From: Cytophagales bacterium
GTDB lineage: Bacteria > Bacteroidota > Bacteroidia > Cytophagales > Cyclobacteriaceae
Direction: 5' to 3'
Assembly: GCA_022360015.1 (NCBI GenBank)
Contig: JAKSDQ010000071.1
Coordinates: 124,001-188,000, forward strand
DNA: 64,000 bases
Below, piece by piece: positions 17,817 through 26,144 of this stretch. Made by a program: the position numbers and the translations under genes. Each line of letters opens with the position of its first letter. Position 1 is the first letter of the stretch. The notes under the pieces are model-generated. The model had not been told where the DNA came from. It did no database searches and saw only the letters and a program-made list of their open reading frames with translations.

Positions 17817-17888
17817 ATGTTGAATAATAATATTTATATCGTCCTGGTCATTACCGTCGTCAACCTTGTGAAACGAGGGGATGGATAG
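17817..17888 (+). CDS. Leader peptide 2 of the ilv operon (Ile/Val/Leu-rich, 23 residues)
   Basis: A 23-codon frame from ATG 17817 to TAG 17886. Its core IYIVLVITVVNLV has 10 of 13 residues Ile, Val or Leu, 11 of 23 over the whole peptide, like E. coli IlvL and similar leaders. It directly precedes an antiterminator/terminator pair and the ilvE start at 17971. This is the expected architecture for ribosome-mediated attenuation responding to charged tRNA-Ile, -Val and -Leu. The stop codon lies inside the antiterminator 5' arm, so a ribosome ending translation would block antitermination. Confidence 0.8.
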   Translation: MLNNNIYIVLVITVVNLVKRGDG

Positions 17889-17944
17889 GATTGATTTAAA
17901 AAAAAAATTTAAGCCTTTCTTATCCAAAAGAAAGGCTTTTTTTT
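17883..17944 (+). terminator. Attenuator 2: antiterminator and intrinsic terminator before ilvE
   Basis: Terminator: an 11-bp perfect stem, AAGCCTTTCTT (17911-17921) with AAGAAAGGCTT (17928-17938), then a T run to 17944. Antiterminator: 17883-17900 pairs with 17908-17925 across a seven-A loop, 15 of 18 positions pairing with G-U allowed, and it uses up the terminator's 5' arm. The two folds exclude one another. The ilvE ATG is 26 bases downstream. Confidence 0.8.
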
Positions 17945-17970
17945 AATAGGCTCATGTAAATAAAAGTATC

Positions 17971-18861
17971 ATGTACTACAACGATAACACGGTCATTTAT
18001 CTTAATGGGGAGTGGATAAAAGCAAGAGATGCCAAAGCCGACTTATTCAGTCAGACATTGCATTACGGTTATGGGGTTTTTGAAGGGTTGAGATCTTATG
18101 CAACCCCTGATGGCCCTCATATATTCAAAGCCCGGAGACATTTTAAAAGGTTGCTAGAATCATCCAAAAAATTGCGGTTAAATATACCTTATACAGTAGC
18201 TGAGCTGGTAGAATTGAGTTATCAGTTGCTTAGAAAAAACAACCTGAACGACACGTACATAAGGCCCCTGGTCTATGGGGGACAAAATATGGCCCTTCAT
18301 CCATCCAAGCAGGTAAACTTTATGATGGCGGCATGGGAGTGGGAAAAATACCATCGTACCGAACATCTGGATGTGGAAATTTCCGATTACAGAAGACCCA
18401 GTCCATTATCTTGCCACATAGATGCAAAACTGGTTGGTCAATACACCAGTGCTATCCTGGCAAGTGCGGCGGCCAGGGCCAAAGGTTTTGATGAAGCGTT
18501 GTTGCTCGATGCAGATGGTTACATCGCTCAGGGACCTGGCGCTAATTTCTTTTATGAAAAGGATGAAGTACTTTACACACCGCCGGAAGGCAATATTTTG
18601 CCAGGCATTACCAGGGCCATAATTATGGATTACGCCCGGGAGCTAGGATACAAAGTAGAAGAAAAACTTTCCAAACCCTCTGAGCTACACAAGGCCGACG
18701 CGGCCTTTTTTACAGGCACTGCCACGGAAGTAGCCGGTATCAGATCAATCGATGGCAAAAGGTTTAAGGTGGAATGGGAAGACTCTATTGGGTACAGCCT
18801 GTTTTTGATGTACAGGCAGCGCGTCGTAAATAAGGAAATTCAAGACTTTACGTTGGTGTGA
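17971..18861 (+). CDS. ilvE: Branched-chain amino acid aminotransferase
   Basis: A 296-residue PLP-dependent fold-type IV transaminase that moves the amino group between glutamate and the 2-oxo acids of Val, Leu and Ile. The fold IV blocks are seen: YGYGVFEGLRSY near residue 32, YIRPLVYGG near 95, DAKLVGQYTSAILASAAARA near 150 with the PLP lysine, and EALLLDADGYIAQGPGANFF near 170. The start ATG 17971 follows attenuator 2. It is the first gene of ilvE-ilvD-ilvB-ilvN-ilvC; the order is compact except for 134 bases after this gene containing a repeat. Confidence 0.95.
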   Translation: MYYNDNTVIYLNGEWIKARDAKADLFSQTLHYGYGVFEGLRSYATPDGPHIFKARRHFKRLLESSKKLRLNIPYTVAELVELSYQLLRKNNLNDTYIRPLVYGGQNMALHPSKQVNFMMAAWEWEKYHRTEHLDVEISDYRRPSPLSCHIDAKLVGQYTSAILASAAARAKGFDEALLLDADGYIAQGPGANFFYEKDEVLYTPPEGNILPGITRAIIMDYARELGYKVEEKLSKPSELHKADAAFFTGTATEVAGIRSIDGKRFKVEWEDSIGYSLFLMYRQRVVNKEIQDFTLV

Positions 18862-18863
18862 TT

Positions 18864-18897
18864 TAATTGACAATTGATAATTGACAATGAACAATTG
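18864..18897. repeat. TTGACAATTGATAATTGAC-type repeat between ilvE and ilvD
   Basis: A copy of the short AT-rich repeat also found at 6304-6398 and 63047-63090. It begins 3 bases after the ilvE stop. It is followed by about 50 bases of G-rich sequence (18897-18950). No promoter for ilvD is evident, so transcription probably reads through. Confidence 0.7.
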
Positions 18898-18995
18898 GTG
18901 GTGGGGATGGAGTTTGAGGGTGCGGGATGGGGAGTCGAGGGCAAATGATTTTTTGAAATTGATTTAAGGAAAAAACGGATAGAACTAATTTTTTG

Positions 18996-20669
18996 ATGGA
19001 AACAAACAAGTACAGTAAGATTGTTACGCAAGATGAAACTCAACCGGCTGCCCAGGCCATGTTGCTGGCTACCGGTTTAACTACCCAAGATTTGCAGAAA
19101 CCTCAGGTAGGCATTGTCAGCACAGGTTATGAAGGTAATCCGTGTAACATGCATCTTAATCAATTGGCCAAATTTGTGAAGGAAGGGGTATTGAGTGTCG
19201 ATCTGGTTGGCCTCACGTTTAATACAATTGGCGTCAGTGATGGTATTTCGATGGGAACACCCGGTATGCGCTATTCCCTTCCCTCCAGGGATATTATCGC
19301 TGACTCTATCGAAACCGTGGTAAATGCGCAATCTTACGATAGCGTGATTGCCGTGGTTGGCTGTGACAAAAACATGCCGGGCGCTATGATAGCCTTCGGG
19401 CGTTTAAACAGACCGGCTATTTTGGTTTACGGCGGTACCATTGCCTCAGGTTTTTACAAAGATAAAAAACTGGATATCGTATCGGCATTTGAAGCGCTCG
19501 GAGAAAAAATTGCAGGAAGGTTGGAGGAAAAGGATTTTCAGGGAGTGATTCAACATGCCTGTCCGGGAGCAGGTGCCTGTGGAGGGATGTATACGGCCAA
19601 CACGATGTCCACAGCCATCGAAGCGATGGGAATGAGTCTTCCGTTTTCAGCTTCAAACCCAGCCGCTGGAAGTGAAAAGCCGGATGAATGCAGGGCGGCA
19701 GGCAAGGCCATGAGGTACTTAATTGAGCACGATATTAAACCCCGGGATATTGTTACAAAAAAGTCCATTGAAAATGCGCTGACCATGGTTATGGTATTGG
19801 GAGGATCTACCAACGCTGTATTACACATGCTGGCTATTGCCAGGGCTTTTGAAATTGATCTGACCATCGATGATATTCAAAAAGCCAGTGACAAGACCCC
19901 TTACCTTGGCGACCTGAAGCCTAGCGGAAAATATCTGATGGAAGATGTGCATGCGATCGGTGGCATACCGGCGGTCATGAAGTTTTTACTCAACCATGGT
20001 TACCTGCATGGGGATTGCCTCACGGTAACAGGCAAAACATTAGCCGAAAACGTAGCCGATGCCCCAGATTTAAAAGCAGGTCAAAAGGTCATAATGCCAT
20101 TTGAAACGCCTATCAAACCCAGCGGCCATCTGCAAATTCTGTATGGAAATCTGGCCGAAAAAGGATCCGTAGCCAAAATAACCGGTAAGGAAGGGGAAAA
20201 ATTCACAGGTTCAGCCAGGGTTTTTGACAGCGAATATAAAGCCAACGACGCGATAAGAGATGGCAAGGTCCAAAAAGGTGACGTTGTAGTGATCCGGTAT
20301 GAAGGGCCTCGGGGTGGTCCCGGTATGCCCGAAATGCTTAAACCTACCTCCCTGATCATGGGCGCCGGACTGGGCAATGACGTGGCACTGATCACTGACG
20401 GAAGGTTTTCCGGGGGCACACGTGGTTTTGTGGTGGGTCACATTACACCGGAAGCACAGCAAGGTGGCTTAATAGCCTTTATAAAAGATGGCGATCAAAT
20501 TACCATCGATGCGGTCAACAACGTTATTGAAGCGCATTTAAGTCCGGAAGAAATCCAAAAAAGGAAAAATGAATGGCAACAGCCACCATTGAAATTCAAC
20601 AGAGGAACATTATTTAAATATGCAAAATCAGTATCACAAGCATCGGAAGGATGCATAACTGACCAATAA
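18996..20669 (+). CDS. ilvD: Dihydroxy-acid dehydratase
   Basis: Dehydrates 2,3-dihydroxyisovalerate and its methylvalerate homologue to the 2-oxo acids, the third step of valine and isoleucine synthesis. The 557-residue product from ATG 18996 carries the iron-sulfur cysteines in [12 protein letters not shown] near residue 125 and [19 protein letters not shown] near 190, plus the C-terminal [21 protein letters not shown] three bases earlier is in frame but the ATG is preferred. It is two bases from ilvB, so the genes are almost certainly co-transcribed. Confidence 0.97.
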   Translation: METNKYSKIVTQDETQPAAQAMLLATGLTTQDLQKPQVGIVSTGYEGNPCNMHLNQLAKFVKEGVLSVDLVGLTFNTIGVSDGISMGTPGMRYSLPSRDIIADSIETVVNAQSYDSVIAVVGCDKNMPGAMIAFGRLNRPAILVYGGTIASGFYKDKKLDIVSAFEALGEKIAGRLEEKDFQGVIQHACPGAGACGGMYTANTMSTAIEAMGMSLPFSASNPAAGSEKPDECRAAGKAMRYLIEHDIKPRDIVTKKSIENALTMVMVLGGSTNAVLHMLAIARAFEIDLTIDDIQKASDKTPYLGDLKPSGKYLMEDVHAIGGIPAVMKFLLNHGYLHGDCLTVTGKTLAENVADAPDLKAGQKVIMPFETPIKPSGHLQILYGNLAEKGSVAKITGKEGEKFTGSARVFDSEYKANDAIRDGKVQKGDVVVIRYEGPRGGPGMPEMLKPTSLIMGAGLGNDVALITDGRFSGGTRGFVVGHITPEAQQGGLIAFIKDGDQITIDAVNNVIEAHLSPEEIQKRKNEWQQPPLKFNRGTLFKYAKSVSQASEGCITDQ

Positions 20670-20670
20670 T

Positions 20671-22404
20671 ATGGAGACATTATTAGCAAAAGATATCGAA
20701 AAGAGCGTTAAGCATGGCCAGAAAATATCTGGGGCCGAGGCGGTAATATTATCACTACTCTGCGAAGGTGTGGAAACGGTTTTTGGTTATCCCGGCGGTG
20801 CTATTATGCCAATCTATGACGCACTTTTTCAGTACCAGGAGGAACTACAGCACATACTGGTAAGACATGAACAGGGTGCTATACATGCCGCACAGGGTTT
20901 TGCCCGGGTTTCGGGCAAGGTGGGCGTATGCATGGCAACTTCAGGCCCCGGTGCTACCAATCTGATCACCGGTATTGCCGATGCCAAAATTGACTCCACC
21001 CCGCTGGTCTGTATCACAGGGCAGGTAGCTTCGCATTTGCTGGGTACGGATGCTTTTCAGGAAACAGATGTGATTGGCATCTCCATGCCCGTCACCAAGT
21101 GGAATTACCAGGTAACATGTGTGGAAGAAATCGCTGAGGTAATTGCCAAAGCGTTTTACATTGCGCATTCAGGCCGGCCGGGACCAGTATTAATTGACAT
21201 CACCAAAGATGCTCAGTTTGCCGAAGCTGAATTTAAATACAAAAAGTGCGAAAGCATCCGCAGTTATCACCCCGTTCCTAAAATCAACCATGACCACATT
21301 AAGCAGGCAATTGATCTCATTCATCAGGCCGAAAGGCCCTACATGCTGATTGGCCAGGGAATAACCTTAAGCGGTGCCGAAAAAGAAGTGAAAGCATTCG
21401 TAGAAAAATCAGGGATTCCGGTAGCTTCCACATTGTTGGGTTTGTCCGCCTTTCCACCTGATCATGACTTGTATGTCGGTTATCTGGGAATGCATGGTAA
21501 TTATGGACCAAACGTATTAACCAACAAGTGTGATTTGCTAATCGCTGCCGGCATGCGTTTTGACGATCGTGTAACCGGCAATCTCCAAACGTATGCCAGG
21601 CAGGCCAAAGTATTGCATATTGAAATCGATCCGGCAGAAATCGATAAAAACGTTAAAACCAACGTAGCCATCAACGCGGATGCCAAGGAGGCCCTGGCCT
21701 TGCTGACTGAAAAAGTCAACAAGAGATCTTTTCCCGACTGGCTGGCAGAATTCCGGAAATGCAATAAGCTTGAAACCGAGAAGGTGATTAACCGCCATAT
21801 TTATCCCGATCAGGGCGAATTAAAAATGGGAGAGGTAATCCACTTGATTTCGGAAAAAACAAAGGGTGAAGCCATTGTTGTCACAGATGTGGGGCAACAC
21901 CAGATGGCCACTTCAAGGTACTACAAATTCCGGTCTAACAAAAGTAATGTTACCTCCGGGGGGCTGGGTACCATGGGATTTGCCCTGCCGGCAGCCTTTG
22001 GCGCTAAAATTGGCGCCCCTGAACGGGAAGTAATCGCCATCATCGGCGATGGCGGATTCCAAATGACATTGCAGGAACTGGGATCGATTTTTCAATACAA
22101 GGTACCGGTAAAAATTGTTGTATTGAACAACAATTTCCTGGGTATGGTGCGGCAGTGGCAGCAGTTGTTTTTCGAAAAAAGGTATTCTTCGACAGAAATG
22201 GTCAACCCAAACTTTACCACCATTGTGTCAGGGTATGATATTCCCGCCAAAAAGGTGGCGAACCGCGAGGAAATCGGCCAAGCCATTGATGACATGCTAG
22301 CACATCAGGGGCCATATTTCATGGAAGTTATGGTAGAAAAAGAAGAAAATGTATTTCCTATGGTTCCCTCAGGAGCCTGTGTTACAGAAATTAGATTGGA
22401 ATAA
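20671..22404 (+). CDS. ilvB: Acetolactate synthase large (catalytic) subunit
   Basis: A 577-residue thiamine-diphosphate enzyme that condenses pyruvate with pyruvate or 2-oxobutyrate. Domains: N-terminal TPP-binding (about 18-185) with catalytic Glu in LVRHEQGAIHAAQGFAR, a central FAD-binding domain (about 205-345), and the C-terminal TPP-binding domain (about 385-575) with GDGGFQMTLQELGSI and the metal-binding NNNFLGMVRQWQ. It follows ilvD with one base between and is followed by ilvN after 4 bases, so subunits are made together. Confidence 0.97.
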   Translation: METLLAKDIEKSVKHGQKISGAEAVILSLLCEGVETVFGYPGGAIMPIYDALFQYQEELQHILVRHEQGAIHAAQGFARVSGKVGVCMATSGPGATNLITGIADAKIDSTPLVCITGQVASHLLGTDAFQETDVIGISMPVTKWNYQVTCVEEIAEVIAKAFYIAHSGRPGPVLIDITKDAQFAEAEFKYKKCESIRSYHPVPKINHDHIKQAIDLIHQAERPYMLIGQGITLSGAEKEVKAFVEKSGIPVASTLLGLSAFPPDHDLYVGYLGMHGNYGPNVLTNKCDLLIAAGMRFDDRVTGNLQTYARQAKVLHIEIDPAEIDKNVKTNVAINADAKEALALLTEKVNKRSFPDWLAEFRKCNKLETEKVINRHIYPDQGELKMGEVIHLISEKTKGEAIVVTDVGQHQMATSRYYKFRSNKSNVTSGGLGTMGFALPAAFGAKIGAPEREVIAIIGDGGFQMTLQELGSIFQYKVPVKIVVLNNNFLGMVRQWQQLFFEKRYSSTEMVNPNFTTIVSGYDIPAKKVANREEIGQAIDDMLAHQGPYFMEVMVEKEENVFPMVPSGACVTEIRLE

Positions 22405-22408
22405 GGAC

Positions 22409-23029
22409 ATGGAAAATAAAAACCCCGATCAGTTAGTTGACAAAAAAACAACCTTAAACGGTACACCTGTGGCTGAAGACCATCAGGAAAAAATGTTTAT
22501 CATCTCGGTATTAACTGAAAACAAAAGTGGTCTTTTAAATGGTGTCACCATTGTGTTTACCAGGAGAAAGGTAAACATAGAATCAATTAATGTATCTATC
22601 ACCGAAGTAGAAGGTGTAAGCAGGTATACCATTTTGGTAAGATGCACCCGGGAGGTGGTTGAAAAAGTCGTCAAACAGATCCGTAAGCTGGTGGAGGTGC
22701 TGGGCGCATTTGTATATGAACAGGAAGAAATTCATTACCAGGAACTGGCATTGTACAAAGTGCAAACCAAACACATTATGAACGGCAACAAAGTCGAGGA
22801 TCTGGTGAGAAATAACGGGGCAAGGATTTTGGTGATCGAAGAAAATTACATTGTGATTGAAAAAACCGGTCATATGCATGAAACCCATGCAATGTTTGAA
22901 AAACTTAAACCCTTTGGTGTGCTGGAATTCGTACGGTCAGGGAGGATCGCTATATCAAAATCCAAGAGGGAAACCACTACATTTTTAAAGGAAGTCGAAG
23001 AAGCAAGTAAAATTAAAATTAACAAATAA
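22409..23029 (+). CDS. ilvN: Acetolactate synthase small (regulatory) subunit
   Basis: A 206-residue protein starting at ATG 22409 just after the ilvB stop; a frame starting upstream within ilvB is discounted. The N-terminal ACT domain is seen in MFIISVLTENKSGLLNGVTI near residue 29, followed by the second conserved domain. The small subunit raises activity of IlvB and gives feedback inhibition by valine. Residues 1-27 are a polar extension not needed for the ACT fold. It lies between ilvB and ilvC in the operon. Confidence 0.95.
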   Translation: MENKNPDQLVDKKTTLNGTPVAEDHQEKMFIISVLTENKSGLLNGVTIVFTRRKVNIESINVSITEVEGVSRYTILVRCTREVVEKVVKQIRKLVEVLGAFVYEQEEIHYQELALYKVQTKHIMNGNKVEDLVRNNGARILVIEENYIVIEKTGHMHETHAMFEKLKPFGVLEFVRSGRIAISKSKRETTTFLKEVEEASKIKINK

Positions 23030-23037
23030 CTATTAAA

Positions 23038-24096
23038 ATGGCACAATTAAATTTCGGAGGAGTAATCGAAGAAGTAGTAACAAGGGATGAATTCCCACTG
23101 GAAAAAGCTTTGGAAACCTTGAAAGACGAGACTATTGCCATCATTGGGTATGGTGTACAAGGTCCAGGGCAGTCATTAAACCTGAAAGACAATGGGTTTA
23201 ATGTCATTGTAGGCCAAAGGCAGCCTTCAAAATCATGGGATAGGGCCGTGGAGGATGGCTGGATTCCCGGTGTGGACCTGTTTTCTATTGAGGAGGCCTG
23301 CGAAAAGGCAACAATCATCCAGTTTTTATTATCCGACGCCGGGCAGATCTCAGCGTGGCCAACCATCAAAAAATATTTGACAGAAGGCAAGGCACTGTAC
23401 TTCTCTCATGGCTTTGGCATAACATTCAACGATCAAACAGGTATTGTCCCACCCGACAATGTAGACGTCATATTGGTAGCCCCGAAAGGCTCAGGTACCA
23501 GTTTAAGAAGGAAGTTTCTGGCCGGACAAGGGCTTAATTCAAGCTATGCCATTTACCAGGATTATACCGGAAAGGCCAAGGAAAGAGTAATTGCCCTCGG
23601 CATCGGTGTGGGCTCGGGTTATTTGTTTAAAACTGATTTTAAGAAGGAGGTTTACAGCGATTTGACCGGGGAAAGAGGCACTTTGATGGGCGCTTTGGCT
23701 GGCATATTGGAAGCTCAGTATGCCTTGTTAAGAAAAAAAGGACATTCACCCAGCGAAGCATTTAATGAAACTGTAGAAGAATTAACGGAAAGTTTGATCC
23801 TGCTGGTTGGAGAAAATGGTATGGATTGGATGTATGCCAACTGTTCTACGACGGCCCAAAGAGGTGCATTGGACTGGCGCCATAAATTCCGCGAAGCCGT
23901 CGTACCTGTGTTTGAGGAGTTATATGAAAGCGTGGCATCAGGTGAGGAGGCTAAAAGGTCAATTGCTACCAATAGTCAGCCCGATTACAGAGAAAAGCTG
24001 GAAGAAGAACTGAAGGGAATCCGGGATGCTGAAATGTGGCAGGCAGGGGCACAGGTAAGAAAGCTAAGACCTCAGTACGAAGGTCAGAAAGTGTAA
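23038..24096 (+). CDS. ilvC: Ketol-acid reductoisomerase
   Basis: A 352-residue enzyme that isomerises and reduces acetolactate to 2,3-dihydroxyisovalerate with NAD(P)H. The Rossmann motif is IAIIGYGVQGPGQSLNL near residue 33, and the cofactor loop VGQRQPSKSWDRA near 57. The knotted C-terminal domain has the metal-binding acidic residues in the SDLTGERGTLMGALAG region (about 208-223). It is the last gene of ilvE-D-B-N-C, 8 bases after ilvN. No clear intrinsic terminator follows; the downstream gap contains an inverted repeat at 24331-24400. Confidence 0.96.
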   Translation: MAQLNFGGVIEEVVTRDEFPLEKALETLKDETIAIIGYGVQGPGQSLNLKDNGFNVIVGQRQPSKSWDRAVEDGWIPGVDLFSIEEACEKATIIQFLLSDAGQISAWPTIKKYLTEGKALYFSHGFGITFNDQTGIVPPDNVDVILVAPKGSGTSLRRKFLAGQGLNSSYAIYQDYTGKAKERVIALGIGVGSGYLFKTDFKKEVYSDLTGERGTLMGALAGILEAQYALLRKKGHSPSEAFNETVEELTESLILLVGENGMDWMYANCSTTAQRGALDWRHKFREAVVPVFEELYESVASGEEAKRSIATNSQPDYREKLEEELKGIRDAEMWQAGAQVRKLRPQYEGQKV

Positions 24097-24298
24097 CTGA
24101 AAAGTTGACAAAGTACGCTTCAGCATGCAATCAAATGCAGCCGCTGCACAACTTCTGTGATCACCTGATACAAGAAGTTCCAGCGGTTGTCCCCCACCCC
24201 TTAAACGAGTAAGTGTCTCTGTCAAGTTAGCCGTATCACCCCCCCTGAAGGCAGAGCCATCGGTTTAAAAAAAACGTCCCATGGCGCTAGCAGATATG

Positions 24299-24402
24299 GC
24301 TATTGCACAACGTCTTCGACAAAATTCTTTGTGTCTCTTCGTGCCTCCGTGGTGAGTGAGCAATGGTTAACCACGGAGGCACCAAGACATAAAGAGACAC
24401 AC
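24299..24402. repeat. Dispersed inverted-repeat element, copy 1
   Basis: The gap 24097-24430 has no gene. It contains TATTGCACAACGTC then GACAAAATTCTTTGTGTC, followed by inverted arms: GTGTCTC..TGCCTCCGTGGT (24331-24353) pairs with ACCACGGAGGCA..GAGACAC (24370-24400). The same parts recur at 33541-33610, 46547-46576 and 53331-53460. Confidence 0.75.
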
Positions 24403-24430
24403 TCACACCCCCTCACACCCAAACCCAAAC

Positions 24431-25321
24431 TCAATTTTCTCCGGCATTGAAAAGTTTTTGTTTTTCCTCTTTGGTCAGGCTTTCATAACCCGAGGCGTTG
24501 ATTTTATCAAGAATAGCGTCAATTTCATCCTGCGTAGCTGAGCTTTGTCCCTTGCTAACCGGCTTTTTGGAGGCCTTTTTGGCGTTTTGCCTTTTGTAAG
24601 AGACTTTGATGTTCGGCTGTTTTACAAAAAAGCTTTTTAGAAAAGTACCCAATGAATTGAGCCAGCCTCCCAGGTCCCTTCCTTTCTGCATTTGGACGAT
24701 ATAAATGTACCCCAGAAAAGCGCCAGCCAGATGAGCCACCTCAGCCGCAAACGTATGGCCTTTTAAACCGATCAGAGCAAGGAATACCTGAACCGCTACA
24801 ATATATTTGATTTTGACCGGCCCGATAAAAAAGAGGTGAAATGAATAGTCCGGTAATAAAGCAGCCGCTGCGGTAGACACGGCAAATACCGCTGCTGAAG
24901 CACCCAGGGCATACCCCCCGCTTAATTCGGCAAACCTGGGTATAAGATTAAAAAGAATTAAGACTGAGGCACTTCCGGCCAATCCACCCAAAACGTAAAT
25001 GTTAATAAGCTTGGTATTGCCCAGATATTCAAAAATTAGCTTTCCAAACCAATAAAGGAATATCATATTCCAAAATATATGACCGAACCCCTCATGTGCA
25101 TAAAATGAGGTCACGATGGTCCATGGCTTCAGAATTACCTGTTCAAATTTTGTCGGTAAAATAATGTTGTATAATACAAAGTTACCCACGGACTCACCTC
25201 CGAAAAGCTGGGTGAGATTAATTAAAACAAACACAAAAACGTTTATTATAATAATCCTTTGCAAACCATTGTTAGGCCTGTTCCACGCATATCGGAAATC
25301 GTCTGCAATACTTTTAAACAT
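24431..25321 (-). CDS. Rhomboid family intramembrane serine protease
   Basis: A 296-residue membrane protein with about six membrane segments in residues 20-215 and a soluble charged C-terminal tail (about 240-296). The active-site serine motif is GASAAVFAVST near residue 141, with the histidine in HLAGAFLGY near 194, and the N-terminal HEGFGHIFWNM block near 75. Rhomboids cut substrate proteins within the membrane. It is immediately downstream of a second rhomboid gene (19 bases), and this pair follows mutL on the same strand. Substrates are unknown. Confidence 0.9.
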   Translation of the reverse strand: MFKSIADDFRYAWNRPNNGLQRIIIINVFVFVLINLTQLFGGESVGNFVLYNIILPTKFEQVILKPWTIVTSFYAHEGFGHIFWNMIFLYWFGKLIFEYLGNTKLINIYVLGGLAGSASVLILFNLIPRFAELSGGYALGASAAVFAVSTAAAALLPDYSFHLFFIGPVKIKYIVAVQVFLALIGLKGHTFAAEVAHLAGAFLGYIYIVQMQKGRDLGGWLNSLGTFLKSFFVKQPNIKVSYKRQNAKKASKKPVSKGQSSATQDEIDAILDKINASGYESLTKEEKQKLFNAGEN

Positions 25322-25340
25322 TTTTTGATTCTCCTCTCAC

Positions 25341-26138
25341 TTAATAAAATTTCGTTCTGTCTCTATTCCAGATTTTAATAATGATGATACCCACCACCAT
25401 TCCACCGAGATGGGCAAAATGAGCGACATTATCTCCCGGTGTCTTGTGCAAGGCGCCAAAGATCGCCAGAGACCCTAAAATTAATGCCATATATTTGATT
25501 TTAATAGGGATAGGAGGAATAAGTAGCATTACCTGTGTATTTGGAAACAACAAGCCTGCCGCCATCAGTAAACCAAATATCGCCCCTGACGCTCCCAACA
25601 TGCCGCCATCCCTGATCAAGGCAGTTAAATCCCTCACTTGTGAAACGGTAATTTGTTTTAGTTGTTCGGAATCAGGTTTATTATCAAAATTCTCAGCCAG
25701 GCTCACTAATCCGGTGCTGGCGCGGAATTCCGGGAAATGATCCCTTAAAAAGCTGTAAAAACCTTCAGGGGTAGGTTGCTCGATGTATTGTTCGGCATCC
25801 CTTGAAGTACCGTTGAATTCCATCCAGTTAACGGCAGCATATAGAATACCCGCACCAATCCCTGTAATCAGATAATATTGTAAAAACCTGCTTGCTCCCC
25901 AAAAATTCTCCAGCATAGGACCAAAAACAATCAATCCTATCATGTTAAAAAGCAAATGAGAAAAATTTGCATGCAAAAACATATAAGTAAATAGCTGGTA
26001 AGGTTCAAATTTTGGTGAATGGAATCCGTAAAATGAAAACATGTCACTCACATCAATTTTTAATAGCCAACTTAGCAAATGTACCCCCACATTAATTATC
26101 AACAGATTCTTCACCATCGGGGTGATCCTTCCAAACAT
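25341..26138 (-). CDS. Rhomboid family intramembrane serine protease (second of a pair)
   Basis: A 265-residue membrane protein. Its rhomboid features are HANFSHLLFNMIGL near residue 52, the active-site GASGAIFGLLMAAG near 180 and HFAHLGGMVVG near 240. An insertion between membrane segments 2-3 (about residues 110-170, a polar stretch with FREF-like character) separates it from its neighbour. The tandem arrangement with the gene at 24431 suggests an old duplication with divergence. It begins 6 bases after mutL ends, so read-through is likely. Confidence 0.9.
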   Translation of the reverse strand: MFGRITPMVKNLLIINVGVHLLSWLLKIDVSDMFSFYGFHSPKFEPYQLFTYMFLHANFSHLLFNMIGLIVFGPMLENFWGASRFLQYYLITGIGAGILYAAVNWMEFNGTSRDAEQYIEQPTPEGFYSFLRDHFPEFRASTGLVSLAENFDNKPDSEQLKQITVSQVRDLTALIRDGGMLGASGAIFGLLMAAGLLFPNTQVMLLIPPIPIKIKYMALILGSLAIFGALHKTPGDNVAHFAHLGGMVVGIIIIKIWNRDRTKFY

Positions 26139-26144
26139 ATATTT

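Noticed and set aside
17574-17927. A 117-residue minus-strand frame before ilvE
   Set aside because: It covers the ilv promoter, leader peptides and attenuators on the other strand, has no family similarity and poor composition.
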